Assembly: GCF_048892425.1 (NCBI RefSeq) | Contig: NZ_JBLZHU010000004.1 | Span: 124,001-188,000, forward strand | From: Pacificispira sp002696645 | GTDB taxonomy: Bacteria > Pseudomonadota > Alphaproteobacteria > UBA8366 > Aestuariispiraceae | DNA: 64,000 nucleotides | Direction: 5' to 3' | Shown here: one piece after another, positions 24,955 to 34,551 of the stretch | How the letters are laid out: each line of letters opens with the position of its first letter | Position numbering within the stretch: the stretch's first letter is position 1 | Program-made: the position numbers and the translations under genes | The notes under the pieces: model-generated | Told to the model about the DNA's origin: nothing | Database searches by the model: none | Seen by the model: only the letters and a program-made list of their open reading frames with translations

Positions 24955-26364
24955 TTAGGACACATCTTTCCAGGACTGAATCTTGCGATACAGCGTCGAA
25001 GGGGCGACCCCCAGCGCCACAGCGGCCTGCGGGATATTGCCATCGCACTGATCTATCGCTGCTTCAATGGCGTCTCGTTCCACCTGATACAAGGGACGAA
25101 TGGTACCATCGCGACGCGCATTCGGGGCATCGTTGTCCTGAACAACGGTGGTCTTGGCAGTTTCATACGCAACGGGCATTGATTGGGCCAAACCCGTATT
25201 CAAGGCAGCTGCAATCATCGGCCCGGTGACCACATCCCCATCATTCAGAACGACCACATTACGCACGATATTCTGTAACTCTCGAACATTTCCGGGCCAT
25301 TGGTAATCCTGCATCTTGCGCAAAGCCGCTGGATCAAAACATGTGAAGCGTTTCCCTTCCTCCTCGGAAAAATGATTCAGAAAACGCAGGCTTATTGGCT
25401 CAATGTCTTCAACACGATCCCGCAAAGGCGGCATGCGGATGGGGATGACATTCAATCGATAGAACAGATCCTCGCGCAAATGTCCCTGTCGAATTGCCTC
25501 CAGTGGCTCTCGATTAGTGGCACAAACAAACCGCACATTGCCTTGACGTTCTGCGCTTTCCCCGATGCGCGTATAGGTCCCGGTTTGAATGAAGCGCAGC
25601 AATTTGGTCTGCAGGTCCATATCCATCTCACCGATCTCATCCAGGAACAGGGTCCCGCCATCGGCCAGATCTGCCGCCCCGGCCCGATCCGTAATCGCCC
25701 CGGTGAACGCGCCTTTGCGATGACCGAATATCTCTGCCTCCATCAATTCGCGCGGAATGGCCCCGCAATTCAGCGGAATGAAAGGTTCTTTCCGTCTGGG
25801 GCTCTCTGCATGGATGGCATGAGCGCACAACTCTTTGCCTGTTCCGGATTCACCCGTGACAAATACACTCGCCTTTGAGGCGGCGGCGGCCACGATGGTT
25901 CGATACACCGTCTGCATCGGGCTGGAATTGCCAACAAATTCGTGAAACCCATCGGTGATTGGGCGTGTCACGGACTGCACGATCTCCGCCAGTTCATGAT
26001 GCTCAATCGCATTCTTCACAGTGACCAGAAGCCGTTGGCTGTCAAAGGGCTTCACCAGGAAATCATAAGCCCCCAACCGCATTGCTTCGACGGCCCAATT
26101 TACAGATCCATGAGAAGTTATGACCACAATCGGACTTAAATTCCCGGCACGTTTCAAACGACGCAGAACCTCGAACCCATCGATATCGGGCAATTGAATA
26201 TCCAGCAGGATAACAGAGGGTTGCAACTGATTGGCCAGCGCCAATCCCTTTGTTCCGTTAGACGTCCGATGAACAACGGCGCTTTCGTCCGAAAGATGCG
26301 CCTCATAAAGTTCCGCCAGTCGATCATTATCTTCAATCAGCAGAACCTGCCGTCCCGAAAGCAT
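24955..26364 (-). CDS. LuxO-like sigma-54-dependent response regulator
   Basis: This 469-residue NtrC-class activator has a receiver domain (1-120; phospho-acceptor Asp in ILLDIQLPDIDGFEV, Lys in FLVKPFDS), an AAA+ sigma-54 interaction domain (Walker A GESGTGKELCA, the sigma-54 contact loop GHRKGAFTGAITD, Walker B GGTLFLDEIGEM) and a C-terminal Fis-type helix-turn-helix (GNIPQAAVALGVAPSTLYRKIQSW). The C-terminus closely resembles LuxO. No sensor kinase is adjacent, so it is an orphan. The stop directly abuts the palindromic repeat. Its targets should carry sigma-54 promoters. Confidence 0.93.
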   Translation of the reverse strand: MLSGRQVLLIEDNDRLAELYEAHLSDESAVVHRTSNGTKGLALANQLQPSVILLDIQLPDIDGFEVLRRLKRAGNLSPIVVITSHGSVNWAVEAMRLGAYDFLVKPFDSQRLLVTVKNAIEHHELAEIVQSVTRPITDGFHEFVGNSSPMQTVYRTIVAAAASKASVFVTGESGTGKELCAHAIHAESPRRKEPFIPLNCGAIPRELMEAEIFGHRKGAFTGAITDRAGAADLADGGTLFLDEIGEMDMDLQTKLLRFIQTGTYTRIGESAERQGNVRFVCATNREPLEAIRQGHLREDLFYRLNVIPIRMPPLRDRVEDIEPISLRFLNHFSEEEGKRFTCFDPAALRKMQDYQWPGNVRELQNIVRNVVVLNDGDVVTGPMIAAALNTGLAQSMPVAYETAKTTVVQDNDAPNARRDGTIRPLYQVERDAIEAAIDQCDGNIPQAAVALGVAPSTLYRKIQSWKDVS

Positions 26365-26524
26365 TGTAATCTACTCCCCACCGAACACGCATCGACACCC
26401 AAGACCCGATTCTTAGATCATTTCGTGTCCAGACATGCTTGTCGCCACTCCCATAGCTCTGCGATAGTAGACGTGGTTAGTTAGAATTGCAAAATGCAAA
26501 TAATCGTCTTTAAGGGAGAAAGAA

Positions 26525-27271
26525 ATGCGCCTGAACAACAAGGTCGCCATCGTTACCGGGGCCGCATCTGGCTTTGGGGAGGGCATCGCCCGCCGGTTTG
26601 CAGCTGAAGGGGCCAAAGTCATCGTTGCCGATATTACCGAGGATGCTGGCCGGACCATCGCGGAGGATATCGGCGATGCCGCCCATTTTTTAAGGGCCGA
26701 CGTCACATCCGCTGTAGACTGGAAATCCCTGGTCGATGGCACGATCGCACAATTCGGGCGACTAGACATCGTCGTAAACAATGCGGGCTATACCCACCTG
26801 AATCAGCCGATGCTGGACGTTGACGAAGCAGAATTTGACCGCGTCTATGCGGTGAATGTGAAATCCCTGTATCTTTCCGCCCAGGCGGCGGTGCCTGTGT
26901 TTCGCAAGCAAGGGGGTGGGCAGTTTCTGAATATCGCCTCTACGGCTGGCATTCGGCCGCGCCCTGGTCTGGTCTGGTACAACAGTTCAAAATCTGCCGC
27001 CATCGGCATCACTCGTTCCATGGCAATCGAATTGGCTGCGGAACAGATCCGCGTGAACGCAATCAATCCCGTCGCCGGGGAAACCCCGCTGCTGAAACGC
27101 TTCATGGGTCAGGACACGCCAGAGAAACGCGCTGCCTTCAAGGCCAGCATTCCGATGGGCCGCCTGTCCACCGCACAGGATATCGCGGGCGCAGCGGTTT
27201 ATCTGTGTTCTGATGACGCGGCCCTTGTTACCGGCGTTTGCATGGAAGTCGACGGCGGACGGTGTATCTAA
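26525..27271 (+). CDS. SDR-family oxidoreductase
   Basis: This 248-residue classical short-chain dehydrogenase/reductase has the cofactor motif VTGAASGFGEGIA, the NNAG motif and the active-site Tyr-x-x-x-Lys in WYNSSKSAAIG, preceded by the Ser of NIASTAG. Acidic IVADIT after the second strand (Asp) favours NAD(H). The C-terminus GVCMEVDGGRCI is typical of 3-oxoacyl-reductase-like members (FabG-like). The exact substrate is unknown. AAGGGAGAAAGAA precedes the ATG. It is convergent with gabD across a shared strong hairpin. Confidence 0.92.
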   Translation: MRLNNKVAIVTGAASGFGEGIARRFAAEGAKVIVADITEDAGRTIAEDIGDAAHFLRADVTSAVDWKSLVDGTIAQFGRLDIVVNNAGYTHLNQPMLDVDEAEFDRVYAVNVKSLYLSAQAAVPVFRKQGGGQFLNIASTAGIRPRPGLVWYNSSKSAAIGITRSMAIELAAEQIRVNAINPVAGETPLLKRFMGQDTPEKRAAFKASIPMGRLSTAQDIAGAAVYLCSDDAALVTGVCMEVDGGRCI

Positions 27272-27306
27272 AAAATACCCCCCGCTCTTGTAAGGAGAGC
27301 GGGGGG
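27271..27306 (-). terminator. Strong hairpin terminator between SDR and gabD
   Basis: CCCCCCGCTCT (27278-27288) pairs perfectly over 11 bases with AGAGCGGGGGG (27296-27306), with a 7-base loop. On the minus strand it is followed by GTATTTTT, making it a Rho-independent terminator for gabD. On the plus strand it lies directly after the SDR stop but lacks a T-run. Confidence 0.85.
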
Positions 27307-27329
27307 CGAATGCTCAAGCTATGGGGGGA

Positions 27330-28805
27330 TCAGACTCCGCCCATCAGAATGTATTTGATCTCGCAGAATTCATCGAGACCGTATTTCGATCCCTCGCGCC
27401 CCAGACCGGACTGTTTCACACCACCGAACGGGGCCACTTCCGTGGACAGGATGCCGGTGTTCAGGGCGACCATGCCGTATTCCAGTGCTTCTGAAACACG
27501 CCAGACACGGCCGATATCCCGGGCATAGAAATAGGAGGCCAGGCCGAATTCCGTGTCATTGGCCATGGCGATGACTTCTGATTCTTCCTTGAACCGGAAC
27601 AGCGGGGCCAACGGACCAAAGGTTTCGTCCTTGGACACCATCATGTCCTGAGTCACATCCGCAAGAACTGTCGGTTCATAGAAGGAACCACCCAGGCTGT
27701 GGCGATGACCGCCGGTCAGGATCGACGCCCCCTTACCGGTCGCATCTTTCAGGTGTTCTTCCACTTTCTCCACGGCCTTCATATCGATCAGCGGACCGAT
27801 GATGACGCCATCATCGACACCATTGCCGATTTTCATTTCGGCGACCTTGGCTGCCAGTTTCTTGGAGAATTCGTCATAGACGCCATCCTGCACGTAAATC
27901 CGGTTCGCACAGACGCAAGTCTGGCCCGCATTGCGGAACTTACACACAATCGCGCCTTCAACGGCGGCATCGATATCGGCATCGTCAAACACGATGAAGG
28001 GCGCGTTGCCGCCCAATTCCATGGAGACCTTCTTGACCGTATCGGCGCAATCCTTGATCAGGACACGACCGATTTCCGTCGAGCCGGTGAAGGACAATTT
28101 GCGCACGATCGGGTTAGCGGTCATTTCCCCCCCGATCTGGCTTGCCGATCCGGTCACAACCGACAGCACGCCCTTGGGCACACCAGCGCGTTCCGCCAGA
28201 ACCGCCAGTGCCAGGGCTGACAAAGGCGTTTGAGAGGCAGGCTTTGCAACCGCCGTACAGCCAGCAGCCAGCGCAGGGCCAGCCTTGCGGGTGATCATCG
28301 CAATGGGGAAGTTCCAGGGGGTGATAAAGGCGGTGACACCAATCGGCTGTTTGATGGTGACGATGCGCTTATCCGCCTGATGCTGGGGGATGACATCGCC
28401 ATACATGCGTTTGGCTTCTTCGGCGAACCATTCCAGGAAGGATGCGCCATAGGCCACTTCACCTTTGGCTTCCGCCAGCGGCTTGCCCTGCTCGCTGGTC
28501 ATGATCAATGCCAGGTCATCGGCATTTTCATGCATCAGCTCGTACCAGCGGCGCAGGATCGCAGCACGCTCTTTCGCCAGTTTCTCGCGCCAGGCGGGCC
28601 AGGCTTCATTGGCGGCTTCGATCGCACGACGGGTTTCCGCCGCACCCATTTTCGGCACGGTGGCAACGACTTCACCGGTCGCAGGATTGGTGACATCGAT
28701 TGTCTCACCGCTGTCGGCATCCAGCCATTCGCCATTGATATAGCCTTGCTGGCGCAACAGGCTGGGATCTTTCAGGCTCAGGCCTGCGGCTTTAATCTGA
28801 TTCAT
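27330..28805 (-). CDS. gabD: Succinate-semialdehyde dehydrogenase (GabD-type)
   Basis: This 491-residue aldehyde dehydrogenase oxidises succinate semialdehyde to succinate, probably with NADP+. Landmarks are ITPWNFPIAMITRK, the cofactor loop SFTGSTEIGRVL, catalytic Glu in SMELGGNAPFIV and catalytic Cys in FRNAGQTCVCANRIYV. The second Cys two residues on is typical of GabD. ATG 28805 (MNQIKAAG) has AGGGG 8 bases upstream, better than the GTG at 28814. No gabT aminotransferase is adjacent. A related substrate such as glutarate semialdehyde is possible. Confidence 0.9.
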   Translation of the reverse strand: MNQIKAAGLSLKDPSLLRQQGYINGEWLDADSGETIDVTNPATGEVVATVPKMGAAETRRAIEAANEAWPAWREKLAKERAAILRRWYELMHENADDLALIMTSEQGKPLAEAKGEVAYGASFLEWFAEEAKRMYGDVIPQHQADKRIVTIKQPIGVTAFITPWNFPIAMITRKAGPALAAGCTAVAKPASQTPLSALALAVLAERAGVPKGVLSVVTGSASQIGGEMTANPIVRKLSFTGSTEIGRVLIKDCADTVKKVSMELGGNAPFIVFDDADIDAAVEGAIVCKFRNAGQTCVCANRIYVQDGVYDEFSKKLAAKVAEMKIGNGVDDGVIIGPLIDMKAVEKVEEHLKDATGKGASILTGGHRHSLGGSFYEPTVLADVTQDMMVSKDETFGPLAPLFRFKEESEVIAMANDTEFGLASYFYARDIGRVWRVSEALEYGMVALNTGILSTEVAPFGGVKQSGLGREGSKYGLDEFCEIKYILMGGV

Positions 28806-29000
28806 CGGGTCCACCCCTATCTGTGAAAAGTACAGGCCATCATTATGGCCTTATGAATTCGGTCCAATTCGTTACCCCGACATCCCGGACCTGGCAAGGC
28901 TCCCTTAAGGGATATCCGGTATTCAGGCTGCCGAAGCCGAATTGCGCTCTGCCCCTGATATGGGAAGCGAAACGCAAATTTTTAAGGTTTAGTGTGGTGC

Positions 29001-32000
29001 CTATTCCTCTCGCCCAGTCGCACGACACAGCAGGATGTACAGCTTGCCAACATCCGAGGTAACGAAGGTCGAGTGGATCAGGTGTTCTGGATCGGTTGCT
29101 TCAGAATCGATCAGCAATCGGTCAAACTGTTCAATGTATCGCAGCACATATTTGCGCGCATCGGGGTCATGGCGAATTTTATCCGATACGGTTTTCACGA
29201 TAGAGGCCTGGCGCGTGCGCAACAGGGTTCTGGTGAAGACGGTGCGGTCGCCCTTCACATAGCGTCGCCAATCCGCCTCTGGCACTTCCCCCTGCAACAC
29301 ACGGGTCAGGTCGATGGAAATGGAATTCAATTCTTCGACGATATAGCGCGCGGTTTTCAGGAACAGGTCACGCCGCTGCTCATCTTCCTGCACCCGGATT
29401 TGTTCCGCCTGTTCTTCCGCCCGCTTGGACGCCTCTGTCAGGCGCTCGATCTGGCTTTGGAATTTCTCCGCCGCCCGGTTGGAGCGGACTTCGGAGGCAT
29501 CGACAGATTGCATCATCTGTTCGGTGCGTTCCGACAATGTTTCGACCAAATCTTTCAACTGCCCCTTGGACGCCCCCGCCGCGCGCTCCAGCGAGGATAC
29601 CTGATCGCCCAATGTGCGCCCGATCAGGGCCAGTTGCTGGTTCGCCAGATCGCCCGCGGCGGCAATATCGCCAGATTGCGTCCGCAGCATCTCAATCAGG
29701 CTGCGCACCCGTTCCGCCGTAATTTCCGTGCGTTCCTCAACCCCTTCCGCCTGCTGGGCGAAAGCGTCCGAAATCAATTGCAATGACCGAGACGCACTTT
29801 CCGCTGCCGCGCCCAGGGCTTCCGCCTGACGCTTCAACCCTTCGCGATTGTCGGAAATCTGCATGCCCGCCTGCATAGAGGCGGTGGTGACCTGTTCGGC
29901 CTGATTGTGGAAGCGACTGCCAACTTCTTCCAGCAAGGTCAGCGCCGTCTGGGTCGCCTTGCGCATTTCACCAGTCTCATTGCGGAACAACCCGCCCGCA
30001 TCGCTCAGGCGGCGGGAAACCTCATCGGTAATGGCAGACATTTCCTGCACCCGGGCGCGCAGGGCTTCATCCACAGCGCCGCCTTTCTCCACCGCGTCGC
30101 GGGACGCATCAACCAGCGTCGCGGCCTGACTTTCCGCCATATTCTCCATCGCCTGATGCTGTTCGGCCAATTGCAGCGCAAGGGCGCGCAAAGCCTCAGC
30201 ATCCGCCGCAAGACGTTCGCGAATGGCGATGGCATCACCGGCGGCCTTATCCGTTACACGATCCAATTCCGCCGTTTCATGCTGTAATCCGTGGCGAATT
30301 TCGCGAATCTGCCCGGTGGCCCGATCCGCCGCTTCCCGCAGGGCCGCGCTGTTCTGGGTCAGCACCTCTGCCAGGGATTGGGCATGTCCGGCAGACCAAT
30401 CGGCGGCTTCCCGAAGCGCCAAGCTCTGCTTTTTCAGCATTTCCACCATGCTGCGCGTCTGCGCAATGGCAGGATCGAAGGTCTCGTCCAAATTGGTCAT
30501 ACCTTCCGCCATGGCTTCCTTAATCGCCAAGACACGCTGGGCCAAAAGGCTTTCAATTTCCCGTGCCTGTAGGGCGGAACTTTCCGAAGCCCCGGTCAAT
30601 TCCATAGTCTGCTGACGCAAAGAGGCGCGAATGGACTCGGCGCGGCTGGCAGCCAAATCGCTGGCCTTGGCAATTTCGCTGGCCTGTTCCCGCAGCGCCT
30701 GGCCCATGGCGCGCAATTGTTCGGTTGCCTGTTCGGACGTCGCGGCCAGCCCCTTGCGCTGGCGATCCGTTTCCCCGTTCACAGCGGCGGCTTGTTGCGC
30801 CAGGCTTTCAGACAACAGACGGAATTCCTCCACCTCCCGGGCGACGGTCTGTTTCACCGCCTCAGAATGGGTGGTCAGGCCATCGGCGGATTTTGCCAGA
30901 TCATCGGATTGCTGGCGCAAGGCCAGGGTGATTTCTTCTACCTGATCGCCGCTGCGGGCCAAGGCCTGGTTCAGACTTTCGCGGCTTTGGTCCAATGCAG
31001 CAGTCAGTTGCACGCCAAAGCCTGCCGCCGTGGCATCCGCCGTATCGGCAATTCCATCGACCTGATCTGTCGCACGGTTCAAGCTGTCGGTCATGCCCGC
31101 TTCCAATCGCCCCAGGGACTGGGTGACAGCTTCTTCCAACAGGGCCCCTTGCTTTGTCAGAATTTCCGCCAATCTGGAAATGCGAGACTCGCTGCGTTCC
31201 GAAAAGCCATTCATGGCCGCTGTCTGGTGGTCATAGGATTCTTTCAACCGCTGACCAACGCGATCCACTTCTTCCTTCAGATTGCGGGCGATCGCAGACG
31301 CGCTGTCGCGCGCATTATCAGATGCATCGGTTAAAGCCTGAATGCTGCCATCCAGTGTATCCCGGGCGGAGATGCTGCGCTTTTGCGCCTCAGACGCGGC
31401 ATGATCCAGTTGATCGGTATAGCTTTGAAACAATCCACCTATTTCACGAATTTCCGATGCCGCCCGTTCCGATGCAGACACCGTGTCTGACGCTTGAATC
31501 TTCAAGGATGCGGTTACTGAATCGGTGGTTTCCAGCACCGTTTCTGCAGCCCGCATCAGCGCTTCAGTCTGATCGGTAACAGAGGCATCAATATCCCGGC
31601 GGTGCCGCTCCAACCGTTCCGCCACGCTTTCCAGGCGGTCCGCCTGACCCGACAGGCCCTTGCGCATATCGCCCGCGCGGTCTTCGGCGCGATGGGCTGC
31701 ACTTTCCAGAACACTTGTGGTTTCCCTGAGAGAATCCGCCAGTTCCGTCAGATTTGCGACAGCAACATCCCCCGCCTGAGTCAATTGATCGGCCTGTTTG
31801 CGCAACATATCGGAAACACGGCGTACTCGGGCTTCGCTCTCTTCCGCCGGATAGGTCAACAATTCCAATTGGCGGCGCAGCGTTTCGGTGTGCAGGCGCA
31901 CCTCTTCGGACCGACGGAAATACAAAGCGAAAATCCAGATCAGGATCAGCGGAAAAGCCAGGCCGGTCGCAATGGCACCCACTTCATGGGGCAATAAAAC

Positions 32001-32264
32001 ATCGATCAGGCTCAACCCGCCCAGCCCCTGTAGATATGTCCCAGCCGCCCCCATCCAGAAGGCCGTCAATAAAGCGGCGACAAGTCCAGCCCATCGCGTG
32101 CGACGGCGCGCCTGATCCGACAAACGCTGAACATCTTCAGGCACCGTCACTTCCGCACGACGATCCCCGCCCGGAAAACGGGCAACCTTTACAGAATTGG
32201 TAGCGGCATTCGCGGCGGCATTTGAGTTTGCCGTCGCTGAGCCGCGATCTTTTTCGTCACTCAT
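29001..32264 (-). CDS. Large membrane-anchored coiled-coil protein, TipN-like architecture
   Basis: This 1087-residue protein has a cytoplasmic N-terminus of about 55 residues, two membrane segments (WAGLVAALLTAFWMGAAGTY and IATGLAFPLILIWIFALYF) and then about 950 residues of heptad-rich alpha-helix with many repeats of the form LREQASEIAKASDLAASRAE and LKKQSLALREAADWSAGHAQ. The final 130 residues (LFLKTARYIVEELNSISIDL onward) look globular. The order of two helices followed by a long cytoplasmic coiled coil resembles the Caulobacter polarity factor TipN, but family identity cannot be proven by eye. AAGGA lies before the ATG. The upstream region holds a dyad with two GANTC sites. Confidence 0.8.
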   Translation of the reverse strand: MSDEKDRGSATANSNAAANAATNSVKVARFPGGDRRAEVTVPEDVQRLSDQARRRTRWAGLVAALLTAFWMGAAGTYLQGLGGLSLIDVLLPHEVGAIATGLAFPLILIWIFALYFRRSEEVRLHTETLRRQLELLTYPAEESEARVRRVSDMLRKQADQLTQAGDVAVANLTELADSLRETTSVLESAAHRAEDRAGDMRKGLSGQADRLESVAERLERHRRDIDASVTDQTEALMRAAETVLETTDSVTASLKIQASDTVSASERAASEIREIGGLFQSYTDQLDHAASEAQKRSISARDTLDGSIQALTDASDNARDSASAIARNLKEEVDRVGQRLKESYDHQTAAMNGFSERSESRISRLAEILTKQGALLEEAVTQSLGRLEAGMTDSLNRATDQVDGIADTADATAAGFGVQLTAALDQSRESLNQALARSGDQVEEITLALRQQSDDLAKSADGLTTHSEAVKQTVAREVEEFRLLSESLAQQAAAVNGETDRQRKGLAATSEQATEQLRAMGQALREQASEIAKASDLAASRAESIRASLRQQTMELTGASESSALQAREIESLLAQRVLAIKEAMAEGMTNLDETFDPAIAQTRSMVEMLKKQSLALREAADWSAGHAQSLAEVLTQNSAALREAADRATGQIREIRHGLQHETAELDRVTDKAAGDAIAIRERLAADAEALRALALQLAEQHQAMENMAESQAATLVDASRDAVEKGGAVDEALRARVQEMSAITDEVSRRLSDAGGLFRNETGEMRKATQTALTLLEEVGSRFHNQAEQVTTASMQAGMQISDNREGLKRQAEALGAAAESASRSLQLISDAFAQQAEGVEERTEITAERVRSLIEMLRTQSGDIAAAGDLANQQLALIGRTLGDQVSSLERAAGASKGQLKDLVETLSERTEQMMQSVDASEVRSNRAAEKFQSQIERLTEASKRAEEQAEQIRVQEDEQRRDLFLKTARYIVEELNSISIDLTRVLQGEVPEADWRRYVKGDRTVFTRTLLRTRQASIVKTVSDKIRHDPDARKYVLRYIEQFDRLLIDSEATDPEHLIHSTFVTSDVGKLYILLCRATGREE

Positions 32265-32310
32265 GCGGGCGGTCCTTGAAAAATGCGCCCTCTATGGAGG
32301 TGCGACCTAT

Positions 32311-32325
32311 AGAATCACTGATTCT
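32311..32325. promoter_or_regulatory. Dyad containing two GANTC (CcrM) sites
   Basis: AGAATCACTGATTCT is a perfect 7-1-7 dyad 47 bases upstream of the coiled-coil gene start. It contains GAATC (32312-32316) and GATTC (32320-32324), both targets of the alphaproteobacterial cell-cycle methyltransferase CcrM. It may mark a GcrA/CcrM-type promoter; upp is on the other side. Confidence 0.45.
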
Positions 32326-32468
32326 GTAAATTCTACCAGCGTATTCCACACTATAGAGTTTATCGCATAACATCAGCGATATCGATCATTGTCTGAAATC
32401 CTCCACCCCCTTATCGTGACGCCAACGCTTTAAGTTCGACATCACGACCCCACAGGATCGCGCGCCCT

Positions 32469-33119
32469 ATGCAAGCCCATAAAGATTTTCCCAATCTGCA
32501 CATCGTCGATCATCCCCTGGTCCAGCATAAATTGACCTGGCTGCGAAAGGTGGACACCCCGACCAATCTGTTCCGTACGTTGCTGAAAGAAATATCGCTG
32601 TTAATGGGATATGAAATCACCCGCAATGTGCCCCTGACAAAGGTCGATATAAAAACACCGATGCAGGCGATGCGCGCGCCGGTCCTGGCCGGGCGGAAAC
32701 CTGCCATCGTGCCGATCCTGCGGGCTGGCCTGGGAATGGCGGATGGATTGATTGAGTTGATGCCGTCGGCTCGGGTCGGTCATATCGGCCTGTTTCGCGA
32801 TGAAGAGACCAAGCATCCCAAAGAATACTATGTTAACATACCAGAACCGGGTGGGCGGTTGTTCATCCTGTGTGACCCAATGCTGGCAACCGGGAATTCC
32901 GCGGTGCAGGCGGTGAAGATGCTGATTGATCGCGGCGTTGAAGAACAGAATATCCGCTTCTTAGCGCTGGTAGCTGTCCCGGAAGGCGTAAAGGTCATGC
33001 AAAAGGCCCATCCCAGTGTGGCAATTTATACAGCGGCCCTGGATGAAAAGCTAAATGATCACGCCTATATTCTCCCAGGATTAGGGGATGCAGGTGATAG
33101 AATGTTCGGGACACGATAA
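32469..33119 (+). CDS. upp: Uracil phosphoribosyltransferase
   Basis: This 216-residue salvage enzyme makes UMP from uracil and PRPP. The PRPP-binding loop is LCDPMLATGNSAVQAV, and the uracil-binding end is YILPGLGDAGDRMFGT. The N-terminal HPLVQHKLTWLRKVDTPT and PILRAGLGMADGL segments are typical. The length is that of the bacterial family. The downstream hydrolase gene starts 16 bases after its stop, so they may share a transcript. Confidence 0.97.
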   Translation: MQAHKDFPNLHIVDHPLVQHKLTWLRKVDTPTNLFRTLLKEISLLMGYEITRNVPLTKVDIKTPMQAMRAPVLAGRKPAIVPILRAGLGMADGLIELMPSARVGHIGLFRDEETKHPKEYYVNIPEPGGRLFILCDPMLATGNSAVQAVKMLIDRGVEEQNIRFLALVAVPEGVKVMQKAHPSVAIYTAALDEKLNDHAYILPGLGDAGDRMFGTR

Positions 33120-33134
33120 AGGGAGACATCAGTG

Positions 33135-33923
33135 ATGTTGGCACGACGCGATGTGATCAAAGGTCTGGGCATGGGCCTGACCACCCTTCCGCTGGCAACC
33201 GTGCTGGCAAATCCGGCCCTGGTGCGGGCGGCGGCTGATACGGTGCAACAGGTTGAATCCACGCTGCCCAATGGCAAGAAGGTAACGGCGGCCTTGGCGA
33301 TGCCCGCCACATTGCCCGCCCCGGCGGTCGTGCTGATCCACGAATGGTGGGGCCTGAATGATCAGATCAAGGCGGTTGCAGCAGATTTCGCTGCCCAGGG
33401 GTATATCGCATTGGCCATTGACCTGATGGACGGCAAGGTGGCGACCACACCAGAAGAAGCCAAAGCACAAACCGCTGCTGTTGGCGCGGACCCCCAGACA
33501 GCAATTGAAACATGCACATTATGGACCGACTGGCTGCGCGGGCATAAGGATTCAACGGGTAAGGTTGGTACCTGTGGCTGGTGCTTTGGCGGGGGCTGGT
33601 CGCTAAACACATCCCTGGCGACACCGATTGACGCCACGGTCATCTATTATGGGCGCGTCACTCAAAGTGCGGAGGAATTGGCCGCACTCAACGGACCTGT
33701 GCTGGGCCATTTTGCGACCAAGGATAACTTTATCAATGCCACGATGGTCAATGGATTCATTGAACAGATGGGCAAGGCAGGGAAAAGCCTGACGGTTTAT
33801 TGGTACGAGGCCGACCATGCCTTCGCCAACCCGACCAGCAGCCGATATGATCAGGAAGATGCCGCAAGCGCCTGGGACCGCACAAAGGGCTTTCTGGCAC
33901 AAAACCTGGAACTGAAGATTTAA
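33135..33923 (+). CDS. Exported dienelactone-hydrolase-family protein (Tat signal)
   Basis: This 262-residue alpha/beta hydrolase begins MLARRDVIKGLGMGLTTLP, a twin-arginine signal followed by a hydrophobic stretch and a probable cleavage after ALVRA. The nucleophile is the Cys of GTCGWCFGGGWSL, the acid is probably in GHFATKDNFIN and the His is in EADHAFANPTS, the usual Cys-Asp-His triad of dienelactone hydrolases. The periplasmic location means it is not a simple copy of cytoplasmic chlorocatechol-pathway enzymes; the substrate is unknown. GGGAGA lies 8 bases before ATG 33135; a GTG three bases earlier is possible. Confidence 0.9.
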   Translation: MLARRDVIKGLGMGLTTLPLATVLANPALVRAAADTVQQVESTLPNGKKVTAALAMPATLPAPAVVLIHEWWGLNDQIKAVAADFAAQGYIALAIDLMDGKVATTPEEAKAQTAAVGADPQTAIETCTLWTDWLRGHKDSTGKVGTCGWCFGGGWSLNTSLATPIDATVIYYGRVTQSAEELAALNGPVLGHFATKDNFINATMVNGFIEQMGKAGKSLTVYWYEADHAFANPTSSRYDQEDAASAWDRTKGFLAQNLELKI

Positions 33924-34036
33924 GTTTCAAACTGAGCAGAATGAAATCCAGTCGCAGATTGCCAATGAATGGGCAAGTCGGGTTATACTGCATCACCCCG
34001 ACTGATCTGTAATTCCGGGCGATTGGAGAAGACGGC

Positions 34037-34528
34037 ATGCTGCGAAGCCTACATCTTGCCTTTGCGTTGCTTTGTGCGGCGCTTGGGTCTCAGTTACCCG
34101 CCTTTCATGATCAGTATTTACAGCGCGTTGGCGGCGCTTTGGACGAGGTCAACCAGCAGATCGAAGCAATGGATATGCGGGCCCAGGATGCCGGGTTGGG
34201 GCGATATGATTACATTCGCCGATTCTATGATAACTCAGACAGTGTCATACAGGGCGAAGGCCAGGCGATGCTGGCTACACTGGCCCGTCAGGAACGCCTG
34301 ATGGAGATTGAAGCCCGCCTGCAAGACGTTTCCTGGTATATGCTGGCGGTAGAGATGGTCTTCCATCTGGAACCCGATATCGCCCTGAATACCGCAAAGA
34401 ATTTCGGCCCCGCAGTCCCGCTGTCGATCAGCGGTCTGGCCCATGCCTTTTTTGGCTTTTTCTTTGGATACCTGATCCCGTCGGCCATTCGCAGCCTGTT
34501 TCCGCGTAAAGAAATCGCACGCGGTTAA
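34037..34528 (+). CDS. DUF2937 family membrane protein
   Basis: This 163-residue protein has an N-terminal hydrophobic segment (SLHLAFALLCAALG), a soluble middle rich in acidic helices (QYLQRVGGALDEVNQQIEAM) and a C-terminal membrane hairpin region (GLAHAFFGFFFGYLIPSAIR). This pattern and the sequence SQLPAFHDQYLQR match DUF2937. The function is unknown. GGAGAAGACGGC lies before the ATG. It is convergent with ppx, with 23 bases between stops. Confidence 0.85.
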   Translation: MLRSLHLAFALLCAALGSQLPAFHDQYLQRVGGALDEVNQQIEAMDMRAQDAGLGRYDYIRRFYDNSDSVIQGEGQAMLATLARQERLMEIEARLQDVSWYMLAVEMVFHLEPDIALNTAKNFGPAVPLSISGLAHAFFGFFFGYLIPSAIRSLFPRKEIARG

Positions 34529-34551
34529 AACAGGTTCAGTCCGTCCCGGAC

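Noticed and set aside
28985..29000. AGTGTGGTGC resembling the tip of the 267-bp element
   Set aside because: Only ten bases match and there is no partner arm nearby, so it is probably coincidence.
30005..31997. Several long frames antisense to the coiled-coil gene
   Set aside because: They are mirror images of the repetitive helical code on the other strand and have no start signals.
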